NCBI GenBank assembly: GCA_004294225.1
Contig: REBA01000030.1
Span: 1 to 37,641, forward strand
Source of the DNA: Cytophagales bacterium
Lineage (GTDB): Bacteria; Bacteroidota; Bacteroidia; Cytophagales; Cytophagaceae
Length of the DNA: 37,641 bases
Reading direction: 5' to 3'
Shown here: positions 17,465-25,675 of the stretch, one piece after another
Layout of the letters: the number at the start of each line of letters is the position of its first letter
How positions within the stretch are numbered: position 1 is the first letter of the stretch
The notes under the pieces: model-generated
Told to the model about the DNA's origin: nothing
The model's input: the letters and a program-made list of their open reading frames with translations, nothing else
Databases searched by the model: none
Translations under genes and position numbers: made by a program

Positions 17465-19569
17465 TACCTAAGTTCAATTAATATTTTTGCACCTTTTAAA
17501 ATCCTACTTCCAGCAAGAAATGACTGATAAGCTACTCTCCCCTTTCCACTGAAACCAACCTTTAATCCAGAGTTTTCAAGTAGATATAAAGCATCCTTCA
17601 AATTCATTCCATGTACATCTGGCACTAAACCTTGGGTCATTTTCTTTCCTTTCCAGAAAATAGAATTATTCTTTAATGATGCTATGACCCATTCTTCATC
17701 ACTTCTAGTTTTATGATTAGAAACAGAAAGTTCATTACATAAATACTTTAAGTCTTCTTGATTTCCTGATTTAACTAATGGAAAGATTTCTTGATTTGCT
17801 TTAAATTTTTTAAAATCTATAGCAGTGTGCAAGTCTAAATCTTGGGCATATAATTTATCAGATATTTCTTTAAATACAGGTGCAGCTACATCAGCACCAT
17901 ATTGCTGAAAACCTTTGGGATTATCAATTACTACTATACAACTATATTTGGGTCTATCCGCAGGAAAATAACCTACAAAAGAGGTATAGTAGGTGCGAGT
18001 ATATCCACCATCTTTTAATTTTTGTGCTGTCCCTGTCTTTCCTGCAATTTTATAAACAGAATTTTTAATATTTGAAGCTGTACCATTTTCAACAACTCCT
18101 TCTAATAATGATTTTACTTTTTCTAAAGTAGCTTCTGAACAGATTTTCTCTCTTATCACTTTACTATCAAAATTCTCATAAACTATATCGGCTTCTTTTG
18201 TTGACTTAACAATTATAGGCTGAATCATCTTCCCATCATTTGCAATAGCATTATAAAAAGTAAGCATCTGTAAAGGAGACATCTTTAACTCATAACCGAT
18301 AGACATCCAAGGCAAGGAAATACCGCTCCATGATTTAGAAGATGGGTCTTTAATATATGGAATTGCTTCACCATCCATTTGGAAATTTATAGGCTCTGCT
18401 AAGCCCATATCTCTTATGTAGGTAATATACTTCTGAGGATTTATACCAAAATGCTCGTTTACCAATCTAGAAATACCAATATTTGAACTCTTTTCAAACG
18501 CTTCTTTGATTGTAATAATTCCATGTCCTCCTGGCTTAGAATCCCTCATGACCCGATCATAAAATTCATAAGCACCATTGCCTGTATCAATGGTATCATC
18601 TATATTAATATTGGCATCTTCTAACAATGCTATCATAGATGCTAATTTAAATGTAGAACCTGGATCAGTTAATCCTTGGCTACCTACAGCATAATTATAA
18701 TTTTCAGAATAAGTCTTAGGTGCAATCTTACCAAGGTTAGCTATAGCCTTAACCTCTCCAGAACCTACTTCCATAAGCACTACACAACCATAATCTGCAT
18801 CATGTTTAGTAAGGTGATTTAATAATGAAGCCTCAGCAACATCTTGAATATTGATGTCTATTGTAGTCTGAATATCTACCCCTGGCAATGGACGTACTTC
18901 TGAATCATCATGAATAGGCTTCCAATTTCCACCTGCCATTTTCCTAAATAATGCTTCCCCATCTCTTCCTGCTAACTGCTCGTTGAAGGTATATTCAAGT
19001 CCTGCACCCTTCATATTCTCTTCATTCATATAGCCAATAGTTCTCAAGCCTAAAAAAGAAAAAGGACGAAATCTCTTATCTATTCTCTCAAAAATAACTC
19101 CCCCCTTCAGCCTACCTTCTCTAAAAATGGGCCAGTCTTTCATCTTTTTTTTCCCTTGATAATTGACCATCTCTTTATTTAGTACCAAAAAATGCTTTCC
19201 AGAAAGACGTGCATCATTGATTTTTCTTTTATACTCTTGAGCAGATTTATCTTTAAAATATCTAGATAACAGCATAGCTAGAGAATCTATGCCTGATTTA
19301 TATAAAGTTTTTTCTGCAAGTGTGGGGTCTATAGCAACCTTATAAAATGGCAATGAAGTAGCAAGAAGACTTCCATTATCAGAAAATATATTCCCTCTGG
19401 TAGCCTTTACAATTCTATATTGCAATAAATTTTCTTCTGCCATTTTTCTCCAACGATCACCATCAATTATTTGCACTATAAGTATCTTTACTACTACAGC
19501 AATAGAAAACAATAGCACTGCTAGAAATGCTATCCTTACTCTTAGTACTATAGAAGTTTTTATACCCAT
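17464..19569 (-). CDS. ftsI: Septal transpeptidase FtsI (class B PBP) with C-terminal PASTA domain
   Basis: Peptidoglycan D,D-transpeptidase of the divisome, partner of FtsW. In order: one N-terminal transmembrane helix (about 10-33), PBP dimerisation domain (about 55-215) and transpeptidase domain. The active site is STFK (S305, K308), then SSN (361-363) and KTG (511-513). A single PASTA domain follows (about 645-701, from VPDVHGMNLKDAL to the C-terminus). Length 701 exceeds E. coli FtsI because of the tail. PASTA on FtsI is common in Gram-positives and also occurs in Bacteroidota. It is 7 bases after the ftsL-like gene. Confidence 0.95.
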   Translation of the reverse strand: MGIKTSIVLRVRIAFLAVLLFSIAVVVKILIVQIIDGDRWRKMAEENLLQYRIVKATRGNIFSDNGSLLATSLPFYKVAIDPTLAEKTLYKSGIDSLAMLLSRYFKDKSAQEYKRKINDARLSGKHFLVLNKEMVNYQGKKKMKDWPIFREGRLKGGVIFERIDKRFRPFSFLGLRTIGYMNEENMKGAGLEYTFNEQLAGRDGEALFRKMAGGNWKPIHDDSEVRPLPGVDIQTTIDINIQDVAEASLLNHLTKHDADYGCVVLMEVGSGEVKAIANLGKIAPKTYSENYNYAVGSQGLTDPGSTFKLASMIALLEDANINIDDTIDTGNGAYEFYDRVMRDSKPGGHGIITIKEAFEKSSNIGISRLVNEHFGINPQKYITYIRDMGLAEPINFQMDGEAIPYIKDPSSKSWSGISLPWMSIGYELKMSPLQMLTFYNAIANDGKMIQPIIVKSTKEADIVYENFDSKVIREKICSEATLEKVKSLLEGVVENGTASNIKNSVYKIAGKTGTAQKLKDGGYTRTYYTSFVGYFPADRPKYSCIVVIDNPKGFQQYGADVAAPVFKEISDKLYAQDLDLHTAIDFKKFKANQEIFPLVKSGNQEDLKYLCNELSVSNHKTRSDEEWVIASLKNNSIFWKGKKMTQGLVPDVHGMNLKDALYLLENSGLKVGFSGKGRVAYQSFLAGSRILKGAKILIELR

Positions 19570-19576
19570 TAATAAT

Positions 19577-19954
19577 TTATTCTTCTTGATTAATCTTAAT
19601 AGGAGGAACAGAAGACTCCTCTAAGCCTATAATTGATACTTTTTTGGCAACTTCAGATTGCTTACTAGCAAACATTAACTCTGATTTAAGAGTAGTATAA
19701 TCAGCTCTTATATCTTCAACTTCAACTTTCATTTTCTCAATTTGTCTAATTTTCTTTTCTGCAAAATGAGCATTACCTATATAAAATATAAGTAGGATAG
19801 AAACAAATAGCACCTTCGGAAGATATTGAACTGGCAAACCCTCAACAAATAGAAATTGAAACTTTACTAGACGCTCTATCTTCTTAAAAACAGAATTTCC
19901 TTCCCTAACTTTTGAAGCATTTTCTTGAGGTATTTTATAAGTATTGGTTGCCAT
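19577..19954 (-). CDS. ftsL: FtsL-like bitopic division protein
   Basis: A 125-residue protein with a cytoplasmic N-terminus of about 45 residues and one transmembrane helix (about 48-62, VLFVSILLIFYIG). A periplasmic coiled-coil-like stretch with regular hydrophobic spacing follows (about 65-110). This shape, and the position between rsmH and ftsI, match the FtsL-like family of Bacteroidota. Primary sequence similarity to E. coli FtsL is not evident, as usual for this fast-evolving protein. The inferred partners are FtsQ and a FtsB-type coiled-coil protein not found in this window. Confidence 0.85.
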   Translation of the reverse strand: MATNTYKIPQENASKVREGNSVFKKIERLVKFQFLFVEGLPVQYLPKVLFVSILLIFYIGNAHFAEKKIRQIEKMKVEVEDIRADYTTLKSELMFASKQSEVAKKVSIIGLEESSVPPIKINQEE

Positions 19955-19958
19955 AAGA

Positions 19959-20882
19959 TTATTGTTTATAAAATAATTTTTCAGCTATTCTCAATTTTGC
20001 ACTTCTTGCTCTTTTATTTCGTTCAAGCTCTTCTTGACTGGCTTCAATAGGTTTTCTAGTCAACTGCTCAAATGGCTTAGATACATTACCAAACAAATCT
20101 TTATCTAATTCACCACTAAATTTTCCTTTAGTAAAAAAGTTTTTTACCAATCTATCTTCTAAAGAATGGTAAGACATTATTACCAATCGCCCTCCTTCAT
20201 TTAACAGTTCACTAGATTGTATTAATAATTCTTCAAGTGCTTTCAATTCATCATTAACTTCAATCCTTAAAGCCTGAAATACCTGAGCCATATATTTATT
20301 TTCCTCTCTTGGGGGAGATAATCTTTTCAAGATATTTTTTAATTGATCTATGGTTTGGAACTTATTGTTAATTCTACTTTTCACAATTTCAGATGCTAGT
20401 GTTTTTGCATTTCTGATTTCACCATACATTCCTAATATTTTATGAAGGTCTTGCTCGGTGTAAGCATTAAGAATTGTTTGAGCAGTTTTATCACCCATTT
20501 TATCCATTCGCATATCCAAAGGACCTTCAAAACGAGTAGAGAAACCTCTTTCAGGTGTGTCTATTTGATAAGAAGAAATTCCCAAATCTGCTAAAATACC
20601 ATCTACTTTTTGAATACCCTCAGCTTTCAAATACCTCTTTAAAAAACGAAAATTTGCATCTATGAATCTAAAACTTGTATGATTTATCGATTCAGCATTT
20701 TTCTTTGCATCTTCATCTTGATCAAAGCTATATATCTTTCCTTTACTAGAGTCTAAGTGCTTAAGAATCTCTTTGGTATGTCCACCTCCGCCGAATGTAA
20801 CATCTACATAAATACCATCCTCTCGTAAATTCAAACCACTTACACATTCATCTAGCATCACTGGGATATGGTAACTCATCAT
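19959..20882 (-). CDS. rsmH: 16S rRNA (cytosine-N4)-methyltransferase RsmH
   Basis: S-adenosylmethionine-dependent methylase of C1402 in 16S rRNA, formerly MraW. The 307 residues start MMSYHIPVML, the usual RsmH opening (HxPV). The SAM-binding motif VDVTFGGGGHT (26-36), the DQDEDA acidic loop and the ADLGISSYQID segment are all present. The C-terminal part has SYHSLEDRLVK, the family's conserved block. It lies 2 bases after mraZ and 4 before ftsL, so all three are one transcript. The two adjacent ATGs at the start make the first Met uncertain by one codon. Confidence 0.97.
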   Translation of the reverse strand: MMSYHIPVMLDECVSGLNLREDGIYVDVTFGGGGHTKEILKHLDSSKGKIYSFDQDEDAKKNAESINHTSFRFIDANFRFLKRYLKAEGIQKVDGILADLGISSYQIDTPERGFSTRFEGPLDMRMDKMGDKTAQTILNAYTEQDLHKILGMYGEIRNAKTLASEIVKSRINNKFQTIDQLKNILKRLSPPREENKYMAQVFQALRIEVNDELKALEELLIQSSELLNEGGRLVIMSYHSLEDRLVKNFFTKGKFSGELDKDLFGNVSKPFEQLTRKPIEASQEELERNKRARSAKLRIAEKLFYKQ

Positions 20883-20884
20883 AT

Positions 20885-21337
20885 TTAACTATTAGATTCC
20901 CCTAAGTATTTCTCAGCAAGTTTTGAAAACTGTTGTTGATCCTTAACTAAGAATTGCTCATACAAATCAGGATTCCAAATCTCTAATCTATTTCCCATCC
21001 CAACTAGTATTACATCTTTGTCTATCTGAGCATATTTCAATAATGATTTAGGCAATAAAAACCTTCCATTACTATCTAACTCTAACTCTGTATTGCCCCT
21101 AAAAAAATTTCTCTGAAAATTCCTGTATTCTTCATTAAACTCATTCAATCCAGCAACCTTAGAGAATACTTTATTCCATTCTACAATTGGGTAAACTACC
21201 AAACATACTTCAAAGCCTCTAGTAACAACAATATTGTTCCCACCTGCATTAGGCAAATTAGATTTTACTTTAGAAGGTAATACCATTCTGCCTTTTGCAT
21301 CAATCTTACATTCATATTCACTAGAAAAATATGCCAT
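20885..21337 (-). CDS. mraZ: Transcriptional regulator MraZ
   Basis: First gene of the dcw operon and, in E. coli and other bacteria, a DNA-binding repressor of it. The 150 residues hold two SpoVT/AbrB-like half-sites: DAKGRMVLPSK (13-23) and LDSNGRFLLPKSL (87-99). MraZ proteins form ring oligomers that contact short TGGG-type repeats. Such repeats, four at 10-bp spacing, lie directly upstream of this gene's promoter, so autoregulation is strongly suggested. The start at 21337 is supported by a consensus promoter 33 bases upstream. Confidence 0.96.
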   Translation of the reverse strand: MAYFSSEYECKIDAKGRMVLPSKVKSNLPNAGGNNIVVTRGFEVCLVVYPIVEWNKVFSKVAGLNEFNEEYRNFQRNFFRGNTELELDSNGRFLLPKSLLKYAQIDKDVILVGMGNRLEIWNPDLYEQFLVKDQQQFSKLAEKYLGESNS

Positions 21338-21369
21338 AAACTTGAGCGATGAATTAATTAATTATTAAA

Positions 21370-21399
21370 CAAAAATATACAAGAAAAATAAGAAAACAA
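21370..21399 (-). promoter_or_regulatory. Promoter of the dcw operon (PmraZ)
   Basis: The minus strand reads TTG (21399-21397), a 19-bp spacer, then TATTTTTG (21377-21370), a textbook Bacteroidota promoter. Transcription would start near 21363, about 26 bases before the mraZ ATG. Since no other strong promoter or terminator is seen before 5503, it may drive up to 14 genes. Confidence 0.8.
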
Positions 21400-21433
21400 C
21401 CACATTTACCCACTTTATTCCACTTTTACCCAT
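21400..21433 (-). promoter_or_regulatory. MraZ operator: four boxes at 10-bp spacing
   Basis: On the minus strand, ATGGGT, GTGGAA, GTGGGT and GTGGTT begin at 21433, 21423, 21413 and 21403, exactly one helical turn apart, each followed by an A/T-rich spacer. Known MraZ sites are TGGGN repeats separated by 5 bases, also a 10-bp period. The last box directly abuts the -33 element, a position where bound MraZ would block RNA polymerase. Confidence 0.8.
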
Positions 21434-21582
21434 TTTGTGGATAAATTATTCCGTTTATTATATAATTTCAGTCATTTACAAGTGTTGATAAATAGATAAA
21501 GCGATATTGAAAAGGTGTTTATTAAATGTTAATTAGTTGTTTTTCATTTTATTAAAAGTTGTATTTTAAAATATTCTAAAAA

Positions 21583-21599
21583 GTGGGAGAAAATCCCAC
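21583..21599. promoter_or_regulatory. GTGGGA/TCCCAC dyad between mraZ and mrp
   Basis: Arms GTGGGA (21583-21588) and TCCCAC (21594-21599) flank a 5-base loop. On the minus strand the stem is followed by TTTTT, like a short intrinsic terminator. The arms also contain the TGGGA core recognised by MraZ, so it could instead be a distant MraZ site or an operator for mrp. No choice can be made from sequence alone. Confidence 0.4.
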
Positions 21600-21622
21600 A
21601 AATATTCCATTTGGCAAAAAAT

Positions 21623-21690
21623 TGCTTTTAAAAAACCAACATTGGTGTAATGTATATATTCAACAGTATCGATATTTTGCTTTTAAAAAA
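21623..21690. repeat. Two direct copies of a 13-bp element upstream of mrp
   Basis: TGCTTTTAAAAAA occurs at 21623-21635 and 21678-21690, 55 bp apart, in the 390-bp mraZ-mrp gap. Each contains a TTTTAAAA core. They lie 44-111 bases before the mrp ATG. Beyond these, the dyad and the mraZ promoter, I see nothing else in the gap and no convincing mrp promoter. Confidence 0.6.
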
Positions 21691-21733
21691 TAGCCATTTC
21701 AAGTATATTGTGGCTTAATTACATTATTTGACA

Positions 21734-22831
21734 ATGACAATTACTAAAGATCAAATATTAGCAGCTCTTGCTACTGTGCCTGAACCTGACTTGAAAAAAG
21801 ATTTGGTTACGCTGAACATGATTAAAGACATCAAAATAGATGGTCTAAATATATACTTTACAGTAATCCTTACTACACCAGCTTGTCCATTAAAAGAACT
21901 AATTAAGAAAAATTGTATAGAGGCTATACACAGAGATGTGAATAGTGAAGCCAATGTTGTGATAGAGATGATTGCAGATGTAACATCTATTCGCCTTGGA
22001 AATACTGCATTGCTTCCAGGAGTAAAAAATATCATTGCAATAGCGTCTGGAAAAGGAGGAGTAGGTAAATCTACAGTAACTTGCAATCTAGCTATGGCAC
22101 TATCTAAATCTGGAGCAAGTGTAGGAATTATTGATGCTGACATTTCTGGACCTTCAATTCCTTTGATGTTTGATGTAGTAGATGAACGCCCTAAAGTAGA
22201 TGTGGTAGATGGAAAAAACATCATCATACCTATTATGCAATATGGTATTAAATTACTTTCGATTGGTTTTCTTGCCCCTAGCGATAGTGCTATAGTATGG
22301 CGAGGTCCGATGGCAAGTTCTGCTCTAAAACAATTCATTGGCGACGCTGATTGGGGAACGCTAGATTATCTTTTATTTGACCTTCCTCCTGGAACAAGCG
22401 ATATTCACCTTACTTTGGTTCAAAATCTTCCTGTTACTGGGGCAATCATTGTAACTACACCTCAAAAAGTGGCATTAGCAGATGCTAATAAGGGCTTGGC
22501 TATGTTTGCTCAACCTCAAATAAATGTGCCAATATTAGGAGTAATAGAAAACATGTCTTACTTTACACCAGCTGAACTTCCTGACAATAAATACTATATT
22601 TTTGGAAAAAATGGTGGCAAAGAGCTTGCTGAAAAACATCAAGTTCCATTTCTTGGCGAAATCCCTCTAGTTCAAAGTATAAGAGAATCAGGAGATAGTG
22701 GTCGTCCGGAAGTGATGAACGAAAGTGCCACTTCCGAATCGTTCCAACATATAGCAAGCCAAGTAGCTCAACAAGTAGCATTAAGAAATGCCAATATTGC
22801 TCCAACAGAAAGAGTGCAAATTAAAATTTAA
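21734..22831 (+). CDS. mrp: Mrp/ApbC-family Fe-S carrier ATPase, lacking C-terminal CxxC
   Basis: P-loop ATPase of the Mrp/Nbp35 family, implicated in assembling or delivering Fe-S clusters. An N-terminal MIP18-like domain (about 1-85, with TTPACPLKEL) precedes the deviant Walker A SGKGGVGKST (105-114). Walker B-like DLPPGTSD and the ENMSYF block follow. In many Mrps ENMSYF is followed by a CxxC cluster site; here it reads TPAELPDNKYY and there is no cysteine in the C-terminal half. A TTG two codons upstream is possible but the ATG at 21734 is preferred. The next gene is a NifU C-domain protein 13 bases downstream, forming an Fe-S pair. Confidence 0.93.
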   Translation: MTITKDQILAALATVPEPDLKKDLVTLNMIKDIKIDGLNIYFTVILTTPACPLKELIKKNCIEAIHRDVNSEANVVIEMIADVTSIRLGNTALLPGVKNIIAIASGKGGVGKSTVTCNLAMALSKSGASVGIIDADISGPSIPLMFDVVDERPKVDVVDGKNIIIPIMQYGIKLLSIGFLAPSDSAIVWRGPMASSALKQFIGDADWGTLDYLLFDLPPGTSDIHLTLVQNLPVTGAIIVTTPQKVALADANKGLAMFAQPQINVPILGVIENMSYFTPAELPDNKYYIFGKNGGKELAEKHQVPFLGEIPLVQSIRESGDSGRPEVMNESATSESFQHIASQVAQQVALRNANIAPTERVQIKI

Positions 22832-22844
22832 ATTTATTCTAGTA

Positions 22845-23099
22845 ATGGAAAAAACAATCACTAACAACGAAGCACTTATTTCTAAAGTAGAATTAGCTTT
22901 AGATAGCATTCGTCCATACATGGAAACAGATGGGGGAAATATAAAAATCATAGAAATAACTGATGATATGGTCTTAAAAGTAGAGCTTATGGGAAACTGT
23001 GGAACTTGCCCCATGTCTACAATGACTATGAAAGCAGGTGTAGAAGAAGCCATCAAAAAAGCAGTACCTGAAATATTGTCTGTGGTTGCTATCAATTAA
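22845..23099 (+). CDS. NifU C-terminal domain protein (Fe-S scaffold, Nfu-like)
   Basis: An 84-residue single-domain protein of the NifU C-terminal (Nfu) family, which holds or transfers a [4Fe-4S] cluster across a dimer using a CxxC. The motif is in MGNCGTCPMS (cysteines about 50 and 53), and the upstream block IRPYMETDGGNI is typical of the family. The start chosen is the ATG at 22845, after the mrp stop; an in-frame extension inside mrp exists but adds residues not found in the family. It is co-transcribed with mrp. No clear terminator is seen in the 77 bases before the convergent cysQ gene. Confidence 0.93.
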   Translation: MEKTITNNEALISKVELALDSIRPYMETDGGNIKIIEITDDMVLKVELMGNCGTCPMSTMTMKAGVEEAIKKAVPEILSVVAIN

Positions 23100-23176
23100 T
23101 ATTTATACCATAGCTAGTAGCTACATGCTTATTCATAACAGCGACAGCACAAACTTTAATTATTAGTAAAAAAGGT

Positions 23177-23962
23177 CTATCTCTGTAAAAGCTGATCAAG
23201 AACAATCATACCATTGCTACAAAAGAAACTTGAATTAAGAAGCACTTCCTTGTTATACAAAAAAGGCTTACCATCTGAAGCTGTCATTAGCCCTCCAGCA
23301 CCTTCCAAAATTGCTTGTCCGGCGGCTGTGTCCCATTCCATCGTTGGAGAATCTCTAAGATAAAAATCTGCTTTTCCTTCAGCAACCCAACAAAACTTTA
23401 ATGAACTTCCTATCGCTAAATAATTAGTAACCATTTCAGAAATTCTTTCTTCGATTGCCCCATGAGACCTAGAACTTACAGAGGTCAATGCTTTAATATT
23501 CTTACTTACTTTTATTGGAGTAGTTTCATGATTTGATTTTTTAAAAGCACCTACTGTTTTCCCTCCCCAATAAAAAACATCTAATACTGGCGCATATATT
23601 ACCCCAAAAATTGGTACTTCATTTTCTATTAAGGCAATATTTACAGTGAATTCACCATTTCTTTTAATAAATTCTTTTGTGCCATCTAAAGGATCTACTA
23701 GCCAAAAACTCAACCATTTTTTTCTTTCCTCATAAGCTATTTTTTGACCTTCTTCAGATAGAATAGGCGTTTGAGGTGAAAGAAGTTTTAATCCATCTTC
23801 AATTACTTTGTTGGCTTTAGTATCTGCGTGTGTAAGGGGCGAATTGTCTTCCTTAAAATCAATTATTTTTGAGAAATCTTTTTCTTGATAGACTTTTAAT
23901 ATCTCTTGACCTGCTTGATGAGCGATTTTTAGAACCTCGTTGATTAATAATTCAGAATCCAT
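23177..23962 (-). CDS. cysQ: 3'(2'),5'-bisphosphate nucleotidase CysQ
   Basis: Li+-sensitive Mg2+ phosphatase of the inositol monophosphatase superfamily that removes the 3' phosphate of PAP, made when PAPS is used. It has 261 residues. Metal-binding motifs are LTHADTKAN (43-51), ILSEEG, and DPLDGTKEF (92-100), followed by the C-terminal WDTAAGQAILEGAGG block. The inference of CysQ over IMPase is from DGTKEF (IMPases usually have DGT.N). It links to the cysCDN operon 5 kb away, which makes PAPS. It lies 5 bases downstream of the haem-binding gene on the same strand. Confidence 0.93.
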   Translation of the reverse strand: MDSELLINEVLKIAHQAGQEILKVYQEKDFSKIIDFKEDNSPLTHADTKANKVIEDGLKLLSPQTPILSEEGQKIAYEERKKWLSFWLVDPLDGTKEFIKRNGEFTVNIALIENEVPIFGVIYAPVLDVFYWGGKTVGAFKKSNHETTPIKVSKNIKALTSVSSRSHGAIEERISEMVTNYLAIGSSLKFCWVAEGKADFYLRDSPTMEWDTAAGQAILEGAGGLMTASDGKPFLYNKEVLLNSSFFCSNGMIVLDQLLQR

Positions 23963-23967
23963 AAATT

Positions 23968-24432
23968 TTATAATTTATGTTTGGCTACAATTAGTTTTCT
24001 TAATTCTGTTGCCCAAGTTATTAATTTTGTTTTTTCTTCATTACTCAAATCAGCCAGTGGATGAAGCATAGTATATGATTGAAGAGGCATTTCATTTAGT
24101 GTTAGCACCTCTCCTATTTCTTCAAGTTTATGAGCTGCCTTTTGTGGAGGATAAGTGCTGAAAACCGAAAAATTTAATTCTTTTTTACCTTCATTGATAT
24201 GATGATCTAGATACCAAGCTAAAGGCTGAAGACCTGCATACCATGGATACTGTGTGTTATCAGAATGACAATCATAGCATGCCTTTGATAAACTGTTTTG
24301 CACATCAATCGGGACTTCAAAATGTTTTTCTATAGATGTGTTAAGAGAGGATACTGATTTATTTCTTGTAGGTTGCAAAAATTGCATACCAACAAATAGC
24401 AATAATAAAACAGCATAAATTTTAACTTTCAT
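23968..24432 (-). CDS. Exported haem-binding domain protein (single CxxCH)
   Basis: A 154-residue protein with an N-terminal hydrophobic segment (about 4-18) acting as signal peptide or membrane anchor. A haem-binding domain follows. ACYDCHS (51-57) is a c-type haem attachment site, with YPWYAGLQPLAWYLDHH after it and conserved methionines near residue 114 that may be axial ligands. The family is frequent in Bacteroidota but its biochemical role is not established; electron transfer or haem sensing are options. It precedes cysQ by 5 bases, so the two are probably co-transcribed, without an obvious functional link. Confidence 0.85.
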   Translation of the reverse strand: MKVKIYAVLLLLFVGMQFLQPTRNKSVSSLNTSIEKHFEVPIDVQNSLSKACYDCHSDNTQYPWYAGLQPLAWYLDHHINEGKKELNFSVFSTYPPQKAAHKLEEIGEVLTLNEMPLQSYTMLHPLADLSNEEKTKLITWATELRKLIVAKHKL

Positions 24433-24533
24433 AAGTTCAAATTAGTTGTATAAAACACTAAATTTAGAAACTTATTCTTAGAAATAAAGATTCATTTTTA
24501 TAAAAACTCTTTTTATAATTAACATCAAGCCCA

Positions 24534-25601
24534 ATGGATATCTCTGGTCTATTTAAAGACAAAAGAAATTTTTTAAAAAAAACACTACTAATCATCTTAA
24601 TAGTAATAATATCTATCGCTATATATAATTATGAACTTCTAAAGTATGGAATCAACCAAGGAATTGGTCAGTTCAAGATTATATACAATTCAAAGCCCAT
24701 TAATACTGTATTAGCTGATTCGGGTTTTCCTGATAGCTTGAAATTAAAATTAAGGCTAATTGCTGAAATTAGAAATTTTGCATTTGACTCTTTAGGAATA
24801 AACCCTAATGAAAATTACACAACGGTTTACGATCAAAAAGGAAAACCTATATTGTGGATTGTAACAGCCTGTGAGCCCTATGAATTGAAAGCCTACGAAT
24901 GGAAATTCCCAGTAATAGGTACAGTAGCTTATAAGGGTTTTTTTGATCTTGAAAAAGCAAAAGAAGAAGAAGAGCAACTCAAAAAACAAGGGCTTGAAAC
25001 ATCTATAGATGAAGTAGCTGGTTGGTCTACTTTGGGATGGTTTAAAGACCCTGTACTTTCTAGTATGCTTTATCGTCAGCCTGGAAGTTTAGCAAATCTT
25101 ATAATTCACGAGCTTGCCCATGGAACATTATTTGTAAAAAACAATGTAGATTTCAATGAAAATTTAGCAAGCTTTGTTGGAGATCAAGGAGCAGCTATGT
25201 TTTTAAAATCCAAATATGGAAATGAATCTAAAGAACTCATAAAGTATAATCAAAGAAAGACTTTCCAAAAAAAATATTCTAAGTTGATTTTATCACAATC
25301 TAAAACCCTAGATAGTTTGTATAAGTCATTGAATCTTGAAAAAAGCAATTCAGAAAAAAAAGAACTAAAAAAAATATTTTATCAAAAATTCATACAACAA
25401 ATCATTCATTTGTATCATCAAGAAGGAGTATATTTCGAAGGATTAAATCAAAATCTAGAAAAAATAAATAACACATTTTATATGGATGAAAAACGATATA
25501 AAGAACAACAAAACAGTTTTGAGCAAGAATTTAAAAATAAATTTAGCAGTAACTTTAAGCTTTATTTCAAATACTTAAAAAATAAATATCCCTCAGTTTA
25601 G
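24534..25601 (+). CDS. Predicted zinc aminopeptidase, membrane-anchored
   Basis: A 355-residue protein with one N-terminal transmembrane helix (about 16-33), the remainder outside the cytoplasm. The zinc-binding HELAH (192-196) in a LANLIIHELAHGTLF context, with downstream NENLASFVGDQGA (E209 as likely third ligand), matches the predicted-aminopeptidase family of COG4324. The WSTLGWFKDPVLSSM stretch before it is also typical. The C-terminal third (about 235-350) is highly charged, Lys-rich and coiled-coil-like. Substrate is unknown and no experimental role is known to me. It is divergent from the haem-binding gene, with 101 bases between. Confidence 0.82.
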   Translation: MDISGLFKDKRNFLKKTLLIILIVIISIAIYNYELLKYGINQGIGQFKIIYNSKPINTVLADSGFPDSLKLKLRLIAEIRNFAFDSLGINPNENYTTVYDQKGKPILWIVTACEPYELKAYEWKFPVIGTVAYKGFFDLEKAKEEEEQLKKQGLETSIDEVAGWSTLGWFKDPVLSSMLYRQPGSLANLIIHELAHGTLFVKNNVDFNENLASFVGDQGAAMFLKSKYGNESKELIKYNQRKTFQKKYSKLILSQSKTLDSLYKSLNLEKSNSEKKELKKIFYQKFIQQIIHLYHQEGVYFEGLNQNLEKINNTFYMDEKRYKEQQNSFEQEFKNKFSSNFKLYFKYLKNKYPSV

Positions 25602-25675
25602 TTCAAAAGAATTTCAATTGTTAATTCTAAAATAAACATGGTATGTCTTTTGTAAAACATTCAGAAAATAAAAAA

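Noticed and set aside
21704..21711. TATATTGT as the -7 element of mrp
   Set aside because: Two mismatches to TAnnTTTG and the nearest TTG is 24 bp away, outside the usual spacing.
22788..23099. Longer start for the NifU-like gene inside mrp
   Set aside because: The extension overlaps mrp and is not part of the domain; the ATG at 22845 fits the family.
23100..23176. TAGCTA-G-TAGCTA element as a terminator between nifU and cysQ
   Set aside because: Short, with no T-tract; probably chance in a convergent gap.
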